Assembly (NCBI RefSeq): GCF_014905615.1
Contig: NZ_AQGU01000025.1
Span: forward strand, 1,054,001 to 1,118,000
Direction of reading: 5' to 3'
Source: Pseudoalteromonas aliena SW19
GTDB taxonomy: Bacteria > Pseudomonadota > Gammaproteobacteria > Enterobacterales > Alteromonadaceae
DNA length: 64,000 bases
Below the pieces are notes generated by a model. It was not told where the DNA came from, did not search any database, and saw only the letters and a program-made list of their open reading frames with translations. A program made the position numbers and the translations under genes. The number at the start of each line of letters is the position of its first letter. Position 1 is the stretch's first letter. Positions 28,223 through 37,451 of this stretch are shown piece by piece.

Positions 28223-29308
28223 TTAGCCTGCAACCTTTCGCATAATGGCTTCTATCGGTCCGCGCTTAAAGTAACGTGACCACAATAAAGCGTAGACTGT
28301 AGCAATTAAGCAAAACAGCAGCGCCGCCATAACCGCCGTCGACAAGTTTTGCTCACCCAACATACCTAATCCTTCCAGCACGCCCATACCAATCAAAATA
28401 TGGGCAATGTAAAGTGTGAGAGTTTGTCGACCAGCGGGTGTCACGATCCGCATAATGCCTATTCGACTAAACAAGCTTGCAAAACGCAGACAAAAGCCAA
28501 CTATGAACGAAGCAACACCCAAGCCTGCTATCATATACAGAGGCATAGGAGGTACCGGTGCAGTGGTTGCAAATACGGCAAGTTCGGGATGAATGCTAAA
28601 GAGAATGTTTGTTAAATTGGTGCCCACAAACTCCGCAGATACAAAGGCAACGGCTCCAAATAATATAAGTCGATTTTGTGTCGATGCCTGCGATAGCGAT
28701 ATTCTACTAAGAGCTATACCAAACAGTAAGAAGCCAAGCCAAGGAATGACTGGATGCCAACCATTGAAAAATAGGTTTCGTATAAATCCCGCTGGTGTCC
28801 ATAAGTCGGTATAGCTGTAATCATCCCAGTTCCAACCAAGGTCATAGTCAAAAGCTAATACCATAGCTACGAACACGACGTTAAGCAGCACAATACTGGC
28901 AAGAAGCCAACGCGATTTAGTCGTTAACATCATTACACCAAACAAAAAATAGAGGGCGTAGTAGTGTAAAATGTCTGCATCAAATATAAGAGAGTTGAGA
29001 AGACCAATAACAAACAGAAACACCGCACGTTTGAGTGTTACAATGACCGTTTGACTATACTCACTGCGAAGTGCAGCCAGTCCTAGGCCTATACCCGCCA
29101 GAGTTACAAAGGTGGCCGCTGCTCTACCTTCGATCGCAATCGTTAGCAAACTAAGAATACCAGCACCATCGTCAGCCCCCATCGCAATCTTAAAGTTGAT
29201 AATAACCATACCGACGAAGGCAATGAACCTAGCAAGGTCTAAGCCTTCAAGACGTGTTGAGTGTATTTCAGTCATAGCGATACCCTGAATATTTGTAGAA
29301 GCCAACAA
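28223..29308 (-). CDS. DUF418/YeiB-like polytopic membrane protein
   Basis: A 361-residue inner-membrane protein with about ten hydrophobic segments and the family opening RLEGLDLARFIAFVGM (about residues 18-33). It also has a WHPVIPWLGFLLFG loop and a late LTLYIAHIL segment. These are features of the DUF418/heparan-acetyltransferase-like group. A role in acyl transfer or export is possible but not established. It is the first gene of the efflux operon. The start is ambiguous: TTG at 29308 has GGAGGT seven bases upstream, while ATG at 29275 overlaps the end of a short upstream frame. Confidence 0.7.
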   Translation of the reverse strand: MLASTNIQGIAMTEIHSTRLEGLDLARFIAFVGMVIINFKIAMGADDGAGILSLLTIAIEGRAAATFVTLAGIGLGLAALRSEYSQTVIVTLKRAVFLFVIGLLNSLIFDADILHYYALYFLFGVMMLTTKSRWLLASIVLLNVVFVAMVLAFDYDLGWNWDDYSYTDLWTPAGFIRNLFFNGWHPVIPWLGFLLFGIALSRISLSQASTQNRLILFGAVAFVSAEFVGTNLTNILFSIHPELAVFATTAPVPPMPLYMIAGLGVASFIVGFCLRFASLFSRIGIMRIVTPAGRQTLTLYIAHILIGMGVLEGLGMLGEQNLSTAVMAALLFCLIATVYALLWSRYFKRGPIEAIMRKVAG

Positions 29309-29348
29309 GATTCATACCTCCAAGATGCCTATGTTTTTGTAATCGCAT
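29268..29348 (-). CDS. Possible 26-residue leader peptide of the efflux operon
   Basis: An ATG at 29348 is preceded at five bases by GGAGGT, the best ribosome site nearby. It opens a 26-codon frame (MRLQKHRHLGGMNLVGFYKY, then SGYRYD), ending with a TGA that overlaps the ATG at 29275 of the next gene. Such a short translated leader overlapping the first gene could provide translational coupling or attenuation. It may equally be a chance frame or the relic of a longer gene. Confidence 0.35.
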   Translation of the reverse strand: MRLQKHRHLGGMNLVGFYKYSGYRYD

Positions 29349-29523
29349 TTTGCACCTCCATATATATGAATATTCAATCATAAAGTGCTCCAAACAAATT
29401 ACAATAAAACGAGTGTTCGCTTTATCGTAACTTTATAATTGAGCAGATATTTCACTGATAAAGATTTTAAAAGTCTTATGTCTCAAAGATCTGCCTATTT
29501 GATTACCCATTCGAATTTAGTAT

Positions 29524-29709
29524 TTAACGATCTTTTGGGGTATCTTCCTCAGGTTTATTCTTTTGAGGAATGAATTCCAAAAACCAAAAAAACCAAAGTA
29601 AATTAATTAAAACGAACCAGTTGCCTGTTCCTTGAAAAAAGTCAATTATTACTGGTAATTTATAAAAACCAATAAACCCCAAAAAACCTAGCCACCAATA
29701 TTTTTTCAT
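29524..29709 (-). CDS. Small membrane protein (two hydrophobic segments)
   Basis: A 61-residue protein, MKKYWWLGFLGFIGFYKL at the start, with two hydrophobic aromatic-rich segments (about 4-22 and 30-47) and a charged tail rich in K, E, D and R. AGAGG lies just upstream of the ATG, supporting translation. It resembles short DUF3796-type membrane proteins. Function is unknown. It is isolated, between the efflux operon and a relic-rich region. Confidence 0.6.
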   Translation of the reverse strand: MKKYWWLGFLGFIGFYKLPVIIDFFQGTGNWFVLINLLWFFWFLEFIPQKNKPEEDTPKDR

Positions 29710-29729
29710 TAAAGCCTCTTTAAAATTTC

Positions 29730-30065
29730 AATATTATAAGTCGTAAATACCTAACTGATATATTTAAATACTTATGCTAACTCAACCAATTACTAAACTT
29801 AGTAAAACTGTATTATGTAAGCCTTTTGGGCCTACTTTTTCAAAATCAGATAAGCCGCTGCCAACATTTCGTTTCTTATGTGATTTACTTCAGTTTTAAC
29901 ATTGTAATTATCAACACGGCTAGCATTTACAGTACTGCCGTAATATTTGACCTAATTTAGATTCTTAGCCAAGCTCACCAATTCAAGTATTTAGTTTGTT
30001 TTATTACATACCAACTCTAGAAAAAATAAGCGATATTTAAGATTAGCAGAAAGTCCACATTTCAT
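29730..30065 (-). pseudogene. Possible decayed gene downstream of a CTTAC-box promoter
   Basis: The minus strand shows short protein-like pieces without an intact frame: MKCGLSANLKYRLFFLELV from 30065, then YYGSTVNASRVDNYNVKTEV and NHIRNEMLAAAYLIL near 29860-29950. I do not recognise the family. The first ATG is 55 bases from the -35-proximal repeat box at 30120, the same distance as in two intact promoters, which suggests a former gene. Weakly supported. Confidence 0.3.
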
Positions 30066-30091
30066 TATTAAAACGAGAAAACACATAGATA

Positions 30092-30134
30092 AGCTTAAAG
30101 AAAATCACTCTAAAAAACTGTAAGGGACTGTAAG
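30092..30134 (-). promoter_or_regulatory. CTTAC-repeat promoter, site 3 (of a decayed locus)
   Basis: Minus strand: CTTAC-N5-CTTAC (30134-30120), then AGTTTT as a -35 position, a 16-base spacer and TAAGCT as a -10. The order and spacing match the LPMO promoter almost exactly, including the shared CCTTACA-TCCCTTAC-GTTTT core. Confidence 0.5.
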
Positions 30135-30137
30135 GAA

Positions 30138-30870
30138 TTAGGGCTTGTTGATCTTTCGAGGTTGAATTTACAGCTGTATGTTTGGTTTTTAGGCTAGGTA
30201 GCGCTTATGTACCGTAACTATTCCCCGTAAATAGGCGGATAACGACGCATAAATGCCAAACATGCGCTGCCCGAAGGATTCTGCCTAGGGGCAGTTTACT
30301 CTTTGTTGCCTACATGGATGTCATAGGTAAGATCTTAAGAAATTGAGTTGAAGCTCAATTCACGACCAATTTGAACAAAAAACAAGCTAACAAGAGTCGT
30401 TGGGTATTGGTCTAAAAAAGAAAAAAACATACATTTTTGGTCACTAATTTATCTATTGATGAATTTACAGCGACTGAAATAGACAAATTATATAGGTTAT
30501 GCTGGCAGCGTTGAATTACTTTTTAAAGAATATAAGTTTTATAATAATTTACGTGGCTTTCAAACATCAAACGCAACCTTACAAGAAGCGCTAATTTATG
30601 TAAGTTTAATAGTAACCACGCTTAAAATGTTATTAACTTTTTGTATTAAAAAGATATTAAAAATTTAAATATCTACAACGACAGTAGCAAAAACAACGGG
30701 AGCTTGGTGGATTAACATCCACCAGCGATTATTAGGAAGCATAGGAAAGGATTGTTAAATGCAATTAACGGAGCATTTGACTTTCTGAGAGAAAATGCAG
30801 CTAGGGCGCACCCCAAACGCGATCGAAAAAAACAGGAGTATTTAAGTATAGGATAGAGCCAAATTTTTAA
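30138..30870 (+). pseudogene. Degenerate IS4-type transposase and IS remnant
   Basis: At 30138 begins AGGGCTTGTTGATCTTTCGA, resembling an IS terminus. From about 30430 the plus strand encodes LVTNLSIDEFTATEIDKLYR and LCWQ, then after a frameshift VELLFKEYKFYNNLRGFQTS followed by NATLQEALIYVSLIVTTLKM. These are the C-terminal landmarks of IS4-family transposases (YRLRWQIELLFKEWKS region). No N-terminal part is found, so the element is dead. The rest of the 29710-31071 gap holds only the repeat and relics listed here. Confidence 0.7.
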
Positions 30871-30939
30871 GGCTTTACTTAAGATTTTTCTTAAGTACCT
30901 ACCTATGACACGGATGTAAGTAAGGGGCGTGAGCAGGAC

Positions 30940-31048
30940 ACAGAAGCTTTGCTCGGTCTTTACTTATTCTTACAGGGATGTAAGCCATTAGAGTAACGTA
31001 GGAGCAGTTACCAACTGCCCACTAGGCTACACACCTCGCGCCGCGATT
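30940..31048 (+). repeat. Dispersed repeat, copy 2 (about 105 bp)
   Basis: Counterpart of 13202-13306 at roughly 80-85% identity by eye (TTACAGGGATG, CATTAGAGTAACG, CCCACTAGG, CCG-GATTA). It lies directly 3' of the dead IS4-type transposase, supporting an origin in that element. Confidence 0.55.
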
Positions 31049-31071
31049 AGATGCCTATTAAGACAATAATA

Positions 31072-32550
31072 TTAACGCCAAACACCCCATTTTCCAGTCG
31101 TTCCAGGTACCTCCCCTCTAGTCCACCACTGTGCAGTCCATGTTTTACCATTATAAGTCACAGTGTCTTTCGCTATATAAGTTTCACTTGCATTCCATAG
31201 TGTTGGGTCTACAGGTTCAACCGAGTCTACTGATTCGACCACAAAAGAGTACACTTCTTCATCCGACACATTATCACTAGTAACTACTAACTTAAATGTC
31301 AGTTCTTGACGTGTATTAGGAAGGTTTTCTGTATTAATAATAAGTTCATTATTTGAACCAACCGTTGTATCAACAGCAAGGCCGCTAATTTGTGTCCATT
31401 GAATATCAGTTATTTCCCCCTGACTTTCATTATGAGTTAATACAACAAACTCACCGTGTTCCACACTCGCATCATTTAATGCGGTAAGTACTTTAGGTGA
31501 AATTACAGCTTGTATGCTCTCATCTGTTGTTGTGATAGAAAATGTCCCCGATGCTCGGGAATTTTTTGAGTTAAAGTAGTTACTGCGTAAATCATTTTTA
31601 AAGTACATATAGTGCTTCATTTCTTCATGCCAAGCGCCAATAAATACGTTTCCATCATGGTTAGATTCATACCAACCATTTATTTTAGAAGCCAGTAAAC
31701 GATCCCAATCGTTTCTGTTATCAGCTGTGATGTCAATTGAAAATGAAGAATGTACTATCCCATTTTTATTTAAGACTTCATAATTTACTGTATCACCTGC
31801 TGACACTGAATCTAAATTAACATCGTCAGGAATAAAAGCATCGCCTTGTACTAGATAAGGATCATTCATTTCTGGATCAGGGTCGACTGGCGGAAGTGTC
31901 ACATCATCATTTACAATTGTAATATCACTACAATTATAAAAGCCTTCTCCAGCAGGATCTATACGTTGCCAGCGCACAAATAAAATGGCATCACCAACAC
32001 GATCTGTTGGAATAGTCACATTCATGCGGTACTTACCATTGACCGCGACGTTATTGCTTTCCTCTTGAATTAATTCGAGATCTCCCCAAGAAAGCGCCTT
32101 AGATAAGTCTGCATTCGGTTTAGTTAAATAAAATTCCCAAAAAGAGGGGTTATGCTGCGCTGTTGCCTTAAATATATATTCAAATGCACCCGCTGTTATC
32201 TCTGAGCGAGTCCATCCATCATGGGCTGCGCCCATCCCTTTTTTCTGACTGTCGTTTGCATAACACAAGGTGCCATCAGGAATGGCATTTTTTATTGCTT
32301 GAATATTATTAAAGTCAGTGACATTAATAGAGTATTCGTTTCGTTGGACAAATGGGTACGTTCCTGAAATATCTTTGGCCTGTGCGCAAGCAGCATTAGG
32401 TGGAGTTCCACTCCATATTCCACCTTGGTCATAGCAAATTGCTTGTCTCGCTGCTGGGTACTCTGACCATCCATGTGACTGAGCAGGAATACTAAATAGG
32501 ACCAAGGATACTGATGGTAAAATAAGTGAAAATAACGATTTTCTGTACAT
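31072..32550 (-). CDS. Secreted AA10 lytic polysaccharide monooxygenase with C-terminal chitin-binding module (GbpA-like)
   Basis: A 492-residue copper enzyme. The signal peptide ends at PAQS so that the mature protein starts with histidine (HGWSEYPAARQ), half of the copper 'histidine brace'. The second brace histidine is in GAAHDGW. The catalytic domain runs to about residue 215. A middle region (about 235-335) of GbpA-domain-2 type and an Ig/PKD-like region follow. The last ~45 residues are a CBM5/12 (WNASETYIAKDTVTYNGKTW, then WWTRGEVPG). It oxidatively cleaves chitin and may act as an adhesin. I chose the ATG at 32550 because GGAG lies six bases upstream. Its promoter carries the same CTTAC box as the nearby lipid-modification operon. 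Confidence 0.9.
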   Translation of the reverse strand: MYRKSLFSLILPSVSLVLFSIPAQSHGWSEYPAARQAICYDQGGIWSGTPPNAACAQAKDISGTYPFVQRNEYSINVTDFNNIQAIKNAIPDGTLCYANDSQKKGMGAAHDGWTRSEITAGAFEYIFKATAQHNPSFWEFYLTKPNADLSKALSWGDLELIQEESNNVAVNGKYRMNVTIPTDRVGDAILFVRWQRIDPAGEGFYNCSDITIVNDDVTLPPVDPDPEMNDPYLVQGDAFIPDDVNLDSVSAGDTVNYEVLNKNGIVHSSFSIDITADNRNDWDRLLASKINGWYESNHDGNVFIGAWHEEMKHYMYFKNDLRSNYFNSKNSRASGTFSITTTDESIQAVISPKVLTALNDASVEHGEFVVLTHNESQGEITDIQWTQISGLAVDTTVGSNNELIINTENLPNTRQELTFKLVVTSDNVSDEEVYSFVVESVDSVEPVDPTLWNASETYIAKDTVTYNGKTWTAQWWTRGEVPGTTGKWGVWR

Positions 32551-32593
32551 ATTAAACTCCATAACTTTTTAATTGATCATTAAGTGCAAAAAT

Positions 32594-32636
32594 ATCCTAT
32601 AGTAAATAATGCTCGAAAACAGTAAGGGATTGTAAG
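32594..32636 (-). promoter_or_regulatory. CTTAC-repeat promoter of the LPMO gene
   Basis: Minus strand: CTTAC-N5-CTTAC (32636-32622), immediately followed by TGTTTT as -35, a 16-base spacer and TAGGAT as -10. An extra GTAAA in phase at 32602 lies within the spacer. The remainder of the 32551-32873 gap holds nothing recognised. Confidence 0.6.
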
Positions 32637-32873
32637 GCCTTTATGACAATACTAAATAAAATACGATATCTAAAAAATCATACAAATTCATTTGGATAAT
32701 TGACCAATTCAATGCCATATTTGACTGACTAATGGATAAAAATTTGACAATAGCATAGCCATAGATTCATAAATGCAGAACAAAAGCACTGTTTCTAGTA
32801 TTTTTGTTCTTAAAAACGGATATATCTCAAGCACCTGATAAGCAATATAATTATTATGTATTTTTAAAAATAA

Positions 32874-34097
32874 TTACAAAAGTAGTTCTCTTAACTTTGG
32901 TTGGCTTAGAAATTCTTGCGGACTGGCACTTGCACCATATGCCCCCGATTGCAACACCGCAAAAATGTCTCCAACTTCAGCTAGCGGTAAAGATACTCCA
33001 CGAGCAAGGATATCTAGAGGAGTACATAAAGGGCCAACAACATCAACAGTTTCGCATTCACTATCTTCAATACGATTCGCTAACAAAACAGGGTAGTTCT
33101 TACGAATTACTTGACCAAAATTACCAGAATTTGCCAGATGATGATGCATACCTCCATCTACTACTAAATATGTTTTGCCGCGTGACACTTTTTTATCAAT
33201 AATCTCAGATAAGTAAACTCCACCAGATCCCACAAGATAACGCCCTAATTCAAGGTGTATTTCGGCATTATTTAGTTTTGTTTGGTACTGCGACATTAAT
33301 AAAGATAAATTATCCGTAATAGCTGACAGTGGTAACATTTTATCATTTTCAAAATATGGTATGCCAAACCCACCACCGATATTTATTTGAGAAGCACTAA
33401 CGCAGGCTTGATCTAATAATCGATAAGCTAAATCAAAGGTTTTGTTATGAGTTTCGACCAAGGCATGCTGATTTAGGTTTTGCGATCCTGAAAATATATG
33501 TAATCCCTTAAAGTTTACAAAGTCAGTATCAATAGATGAAATTATTTTCGGTGCTAACTCAGCATCAATACCAAACACTTTAGAACCTCCTCCCATACTC
33601 ATTCCAGAGTGCTTTAATTCAAAATCAGGATTTATACGCAGCGAAATATTAGCCTTACATTGGTGACTCTCACAAATACCATAAATACGCGTCAATTCTA
33701 AGCTAGACTCTACATTTATTATTGCTCCACTTAGAATCGCCGCCGCTAAATCATTGTAAGATTTACCCGGTCCAGCTAAGCTTATTTTATGACTTGGCAT
33801 CCCACAAGATAATGCAAGTAATAGTTCTTGATGTGAAGCGACATCAAAACCATCAACCCATGTAGCTATTTGACCAACTAGCGGAGGAAATGGATTTGCT
33901 TTTACAGCATAATGTAGATGTATCCTTGCCGGTAATTGAGATTTCAAGCTTGCTATTTGTTTTTTAATTTTATTTGCATCATATATATAACAAGGGGTAC
34001 CGCCGGCTATAGCTATGATTTGTTTCGCCGTTTTACCCGCAATGATTAATTGATTATTTTCTTTTTGTATCAAATGAGTTTTCAAGTGATTCTTCAT
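32874..34097 (-). CDS. PLP-dependent fold-III decarboxylase (DAP/ornithine decarboxylase-like)
   Basis: A 407-residue enzyme of the alanine-racemase-fold decarboxylases. The PLP lysine is K66 in HYAVKANP. Further landmarks are HIFSGSQ, the phosphate loop GGGFGIPY, ELGRYLVG, and the dimer-interface cysteine motif GPLCTPLD with GAYGAS near the end. It most resembles the decarboxylases paired with AMP-forming ligases in exosortase-A loci, though no exosortase is seen here. It is the last gene of the operon, four bases after the ligase gene. It may generate or tailor an amino-acid-derived head group; the substrate is unknown. Confidence 0.85.
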   Translation of the reverse strand: MKNHLKTHLIQKENNQLIIAGKTAKQIIAIAGGTPCYIYDANKIKKQIASLKSQLPARIHLHYAVKANPFPPLVGQIATWVDGFDVASHQELLLALSCGMPSHKISLAGPGKSYNDLAAAILSGAIINVESSLELTRIYGICESHQCKANISLRINPDFELKHSGMSMGGGSKVFGIDAELAPKIISSIDTDFVNFKGLHIFSGSQNLNQHALVETHNKTFDLAYRLLDQACVSASQINIGGGFGIPYFENDKMLPLSAITDNLSLLMSQYQTKLNNAEIHLELGRYLVGSGGVYLSEIIDKKVSRGKTYLVVDGGMHHHLANSGNFGQVIRKNYPVLLANRIEDSECETVDVVGPLCTPLDILARGVSLPLAEVGDIFAVLQSGAYGASASPQEFLSQPKLRELLL

Positions 34098-34101
34098 TAA
34101 A

Positions 34102-35667
34102 TTAGTTACTCTTTATAAATAAATTCTGATATTTTTTTTGCCAAAAAAGACGGTCGAATTTTCCATTGTTATTTCGCGGTAACGAATCAGTAAAAATAAT
34201 TTTTTTGGGTAACATATAATTGGGTAAATCCACTTTACAGTGCTTTAAGATAGACTTTTCATCTAGTGTTTGCTTGGAGTTAATGACCGCTAACAATACT
34301 TGCCCTAAGTCATCATGTGGGATACCAATAACAATAGCTTCCTGTACATTCAGGAATTGATAAAGCACTTCTTCAACTTCTTGAGGACTCACGCGATAAC
34401 CGGAGGTTTTGATCATGTCATCTTTACGACTAACAAAATAGAAATAGCCGTCTTGGTCTTTATAAACAATATCACCAGACCACACGGCTATTTCGGGTAA
34501 AGGTACTTGAGGTAAAGTATTAGGAGCAGGTCTAAATCGTTCCGCAGTTTTAAAATCATCATTCCAATACCCCTGACTCACCAAAACACCACGATGAACA
34601 AGTTCCCCATGTTCAAAAGGAGAACATTCATGGCCTACGTCATTGATTACTGATATTTGTGCATTAGGTATAGCTTTACCAAAAGAATTAGCTTTTTTCT
34701 CAATTTGCTCGGGAGGTAAGTAACAGGAACGAAATGCCTCGGTTAATCCATACATTAAATAGGGCTGTGCATTAGGCATATGTTGGCGAAGGCTAGTTAA
34801 GATAGGTTTAGGCATAACTCCACCTGTATTACAGAAATAACGAATCTGACTACGAAGCTCTTCAGGCCAATGACAATTTGCCAACCTTGCCCACAGAGGA
34901 GGAACTAAAGCTAAACAAGTGATTTTCTGATCAACAATAGTGTTTAGCAAATCCTGTTCGAATATATAATCTTCCATATAACAGCTAGCCCCATTAAGAA
35001 ATGCTAGGGTTAATTGACTAAAGCCATAGTCAAAGCTCAAAGGCTGAACTGCTAACATCACATCACTAGATAAACAAGGAAGATATGCGCTAACACTTTT
35101 AGCCCCCATCACTAAATTCCGATGATTTAGTACGACTCCTTTTGCCTTTCCAGTACTGCCAGAGGTATAAAAGATAGCCGAAATATCACTATCAATGATG
35201 TCAGGAAAAGCATTTTGTGAAGTTTTGATAAGCTTGAGTTCTTGCCAGTTCCATACCTTTTTACCATCAAAGTTATCAGTAATACTATCTATCAATATAA
35301 TATGACGAAGATCATTGTGATCCTTTAAATCAAGTAAATTTAACCGCGCTTGATTTGTTATTAAGATACTTGCGCTGCAGTCTTGTAAAATATGTTCAAC
35401 CTGCCGTGCTTTTAGTATTGGGTTAACAGGAACAAAGACCCCACCGCAAGCACTTGTGGCAAATATACTAATGACTGCTTCAAATGTTTTGGGTAAATAG
35501 ATCGCTATTCTTTGTCCTTTACTGATTTTTAAGAAGTTAAAAATATGGCTATATTGAATAACTAATTCAGTTAATTGTTGATAGCTCAGCCAATCTTTTT
35601 TATGACCAAGTACATTTTTATTATGGTTTTTTTTTGCTTGTTGGGTAAGCAACTCATGTAATAGCAT
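34102..35667 (-). CDS. AMP-forming acyl/aminoacyl ligase (adenylation enzyme)
   Basis: A 521-residue member of the ANL superfamily. The P-loop YTSGSTGKAKG is at about residues 167-178. Then come YGLTEAFRS, the hinge region SGDIVYKDQDGYFYFVSRKD with IKTSGYRVSPQEVEE, and the catalytic-lysine motif NNNGKFDR. It adenylates a carboxylic acid and passes it to a thiol, here most likely the phosphopantetheine of the carrier protein in the same operon. By analogy with AlmE the acid could be an amino acid. By analogy with exosortase-associated ligases it could be another acyl group. It is followed four bases later by the PLP decarboxylase gene. Confidence 0.87.
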   Translation of the reverse strand: MLLHELLTQQAKKNHNKNVLGHKKDWLSYQQLTELVIQYSHIFNFLKISKGQRIAIYLPKTFEAVISIFATSACGGVFVPVNPILKARQVEHILQDCSASILITNQARLNLLDLKDHNDLRHIILIDSITDNFDGKKVWNWQELKLIKTSQNAFPDIIDSDISAIFYTSGSTGKAKGVVLNHRNLVMGAKSVSAYLPCLSSDVMLAVQPLSFDYGFSQLTLAFLNGASCYMEDYIFEQDLLNTIVDQKITCLALVPPLWARLANCHWPEELRSQIRYFCNTGGVMPKPILTSLRQHMPNAQPYLMYGLTEAFRSCYLPPEQIEKKANSFGKAIPNAQISVINDVGHECSPFEHGELVHRGVLVSQGYWNDDFKTAERFRPAPNTLPQVPLPEIAVWSGDIVYKDQDGYFYFVSRKDDMIKTSGYRVSPQEVEEVLYQFLNVQEAIVIGIPHDDLGQVLLAVINSKQTLDEKSILKHCKVDLPNYMLPKKIIFTDSLPRNNNGKFDRLFWQKKYQNLFIKSN

Positions 35668-35684
35668 AGGTATTTTTCTTCTCT

Positions 35685-37427
35685 CTAATCTTTTTGTTTT
35701 TGATATAGCTGGTAATAAGTACCTTGTTCTTTTAACAAGCTATCATGGCTTCCTTGTTCAACTAGTCGTCCCTTACCCATAACTAAAATATGATCTGCCT
35801 TTTCAACTGTTGATAACCTATGTGCAATAACTAGCATCGTTTTATTGATACTTAATTTAGCAAAGGCTTCCTGCATTAAACGCTCTGATGTGTTGTCTAG
35901 CGCAGATGTAGCCTCATCCAATATAATAATGGGAGCATCCCGTAGCAAGGCCCTAGCTATGGCAATTCGTTGTCTTTGACCTCCAGATAAACGCCGGCCA
36001 TTTTCTCCTATTAGAGAATCTATTCCAGCTTCCATTGATTCAGCAAATTCAACGACATTAGCATCAATTGCAACCTGTTCAATCTCAGCGCGGCTCACTA
36101 AACGCTGACAACCAAAAGTAATGTTGTTAGCAATAGTGTCATCAAATAAAACGATACGTTGTGAAACTAAGGAAAATTGTGATCTAAGAGATTCCAGTGT
36201 AAATTTTTCAATAGGAATATTATTTATTAAAATTGAATTACTAGGGCAAGAGTATAAGCGTAGTAATAAGTTAGTTATTGTTGTTTTACCGCTACCTGAT
36301 TCACCGACTAATGCTACCGTCTTCCCAGCAGGAATAATGGCTGTAAACTTATATATTGCAGGCTGTTTTGCAGATTGATGATAAAATGTTAAATCAGAGA
36401 AGTTAATGTCAATCCGAGTATCTTTTAACATTGTTTTACCTTCATCAACTTCGTCTTTTTGATCTAATAATGAAAAGATGCTCATTGAAGCGGCTAAGCC
36501 TCTCTGTAGCTGTTGGTTTATATTTGTTAATTGTTTTAAAGGACGTAAGATTGACCCCATAACAAACAGTACCATTGTAAAAGTACCTGCGGTTAAACTA
36601 TGTAATATCTCTTCCATACTAGCCAATAAAAGCACTGCGGCTATAGCAAAAGAGGCAATAAATTGAATAGCTGGATTACTTAATGCTGTTGCTGTTGCTA
36701 GCTTCATCGCTTGCTGACGATTCTTGTTATTAGTGTCAGAGAACTGTGCCGTTATTTCATTAGCAGTATTAAAGACCAAAATTTCCTGGTGAGCTAAAAT
36801 TGACTGTTCAGATTTTTTAGTAATATCACCCATGGTGTTTTGCAGTGCAGTACTAATTTTCTTAAAGCGCTTTGAAACTTTATTGATAATTAACGCAATC
36901 ACCGGGCCAATAAGTAAAAATATCATTGATAACTGCCAACTTGCGTAAAACATCATGCAAAGCAACACAACAATGATTAATGTCTCTCTAATAAACACAG
37001 CAATAGCATTGGAGATAGCAGCTGAAATTTGTTCTGTATCATAAATAATTTTCGATATTAGACTCCCACTGCTATTTTCGTCAAAAAATAACATGGGTAA
37101 CGATTGTAATTTAGTAAAAACCTGCTGGCGAACGCCGTACGTAATTTTTGCACTTGTATAAGCAATCGCATAGTTTGAAATAAAACTTGCCACTCCCCTT
37201 AATAAAAAAATAATAACAACTAATAATGCTCCTATCTGTAAAGTTTTGCTATCAGCTTTGCTTAAGCCTTCATCAATTAACGGCTTAATAAAATAGATCA
37301 TTCCTGCATCGACAAAGCTGAATAAACTCAGGCCTAAAAGACCGACCATAATTACAAATTTATGAGGCTTAAAATAGGCAAGAAGGCGTGAATATTGGAT
37401 GTTTGATGCATATTTAGCATTCTTCAT
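35685..37427 (-). CDS. MsbA-like lipid-exporting ABC transporter
   Basis: A 580-residue half-transporter with an N-terminal six-helix domain (about residues 20-310) and a C-terminal ATPase. The ATPase has Walker A GESGSGKTT (about 376), signature LSGGQRQRIAIARALL, Walker B IIILDEATSALD and an H-loop histidine in VIAHRLS. This is the MsbA type that flips lipid A precursors or other lipids across the inner membrane. Its place inside the operon, between the acyltransferase-like gene and the ligase gene, suggests it exports the modified lipid or the lipid-linked intermediate. It is probably not the cell's housekeeping MsbA, which normally sits next to lpxK. Confidence 0.88.
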   Translation of the reverse strand: MKNAKYASNIQYSRLLAYFKPHKFVIMVGLLGLSLFSFVDAGMIYFIKPLIDEGLSKADSKTLQIGALLVVIIFLLRGVASFISNYAIAYTSAKITYGVRQQVFTKLQSLPMLFFDENSSGSLISKIIYDTEQISAAISNAIAVFIRETLIIVVLLCMMFYASWQLSMIFLLIGPVIALIINKVSKRFKKISTALQNTMGDITKKSEQSILAHQEILVFNTANEITAQFSDTNNKNRQQAMKLATATALSNPAIQFIASFAIAAVLLLASMEEILHSLTAGTFTMVLFVMGSILRPLKQLTNINQQLQRGLAASMSIFSLLDQKDEVDEGKTMLKDTRIDINFSDLTFYHQSAKQPAIYKFTAIIPAGKTVALVGESGSGKTTITNLLLRLYSCPSNSILINNIPIEKFTLESLRSQFSLVSQRIVLFDDTIANNITFGCQRLVSRAEIEQVAIDANVVEFAESMEAGIDSLIGENGRRLSGGQRQRIAIARALLRDAPIIILDEATSALDNTSERLMQEAFAKLSINKTMLVIAHRLSTVEKADHILVMGKGRLVEQGSHDSLLKEQGTYYQLYQKQKD

Positions 37428-37451
37428 AAGTAAATTGATTCCTTTGCTAAA

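Noticed and set aside
32804..33202. A 132-codon plus-strand open frame, preceded by a TTGACA-like box near 32746
   Set aside because: Most of it is antisense to the end of the well-supported PLP decarboxylase gene, with no ribosome site and no recognisable protein features.
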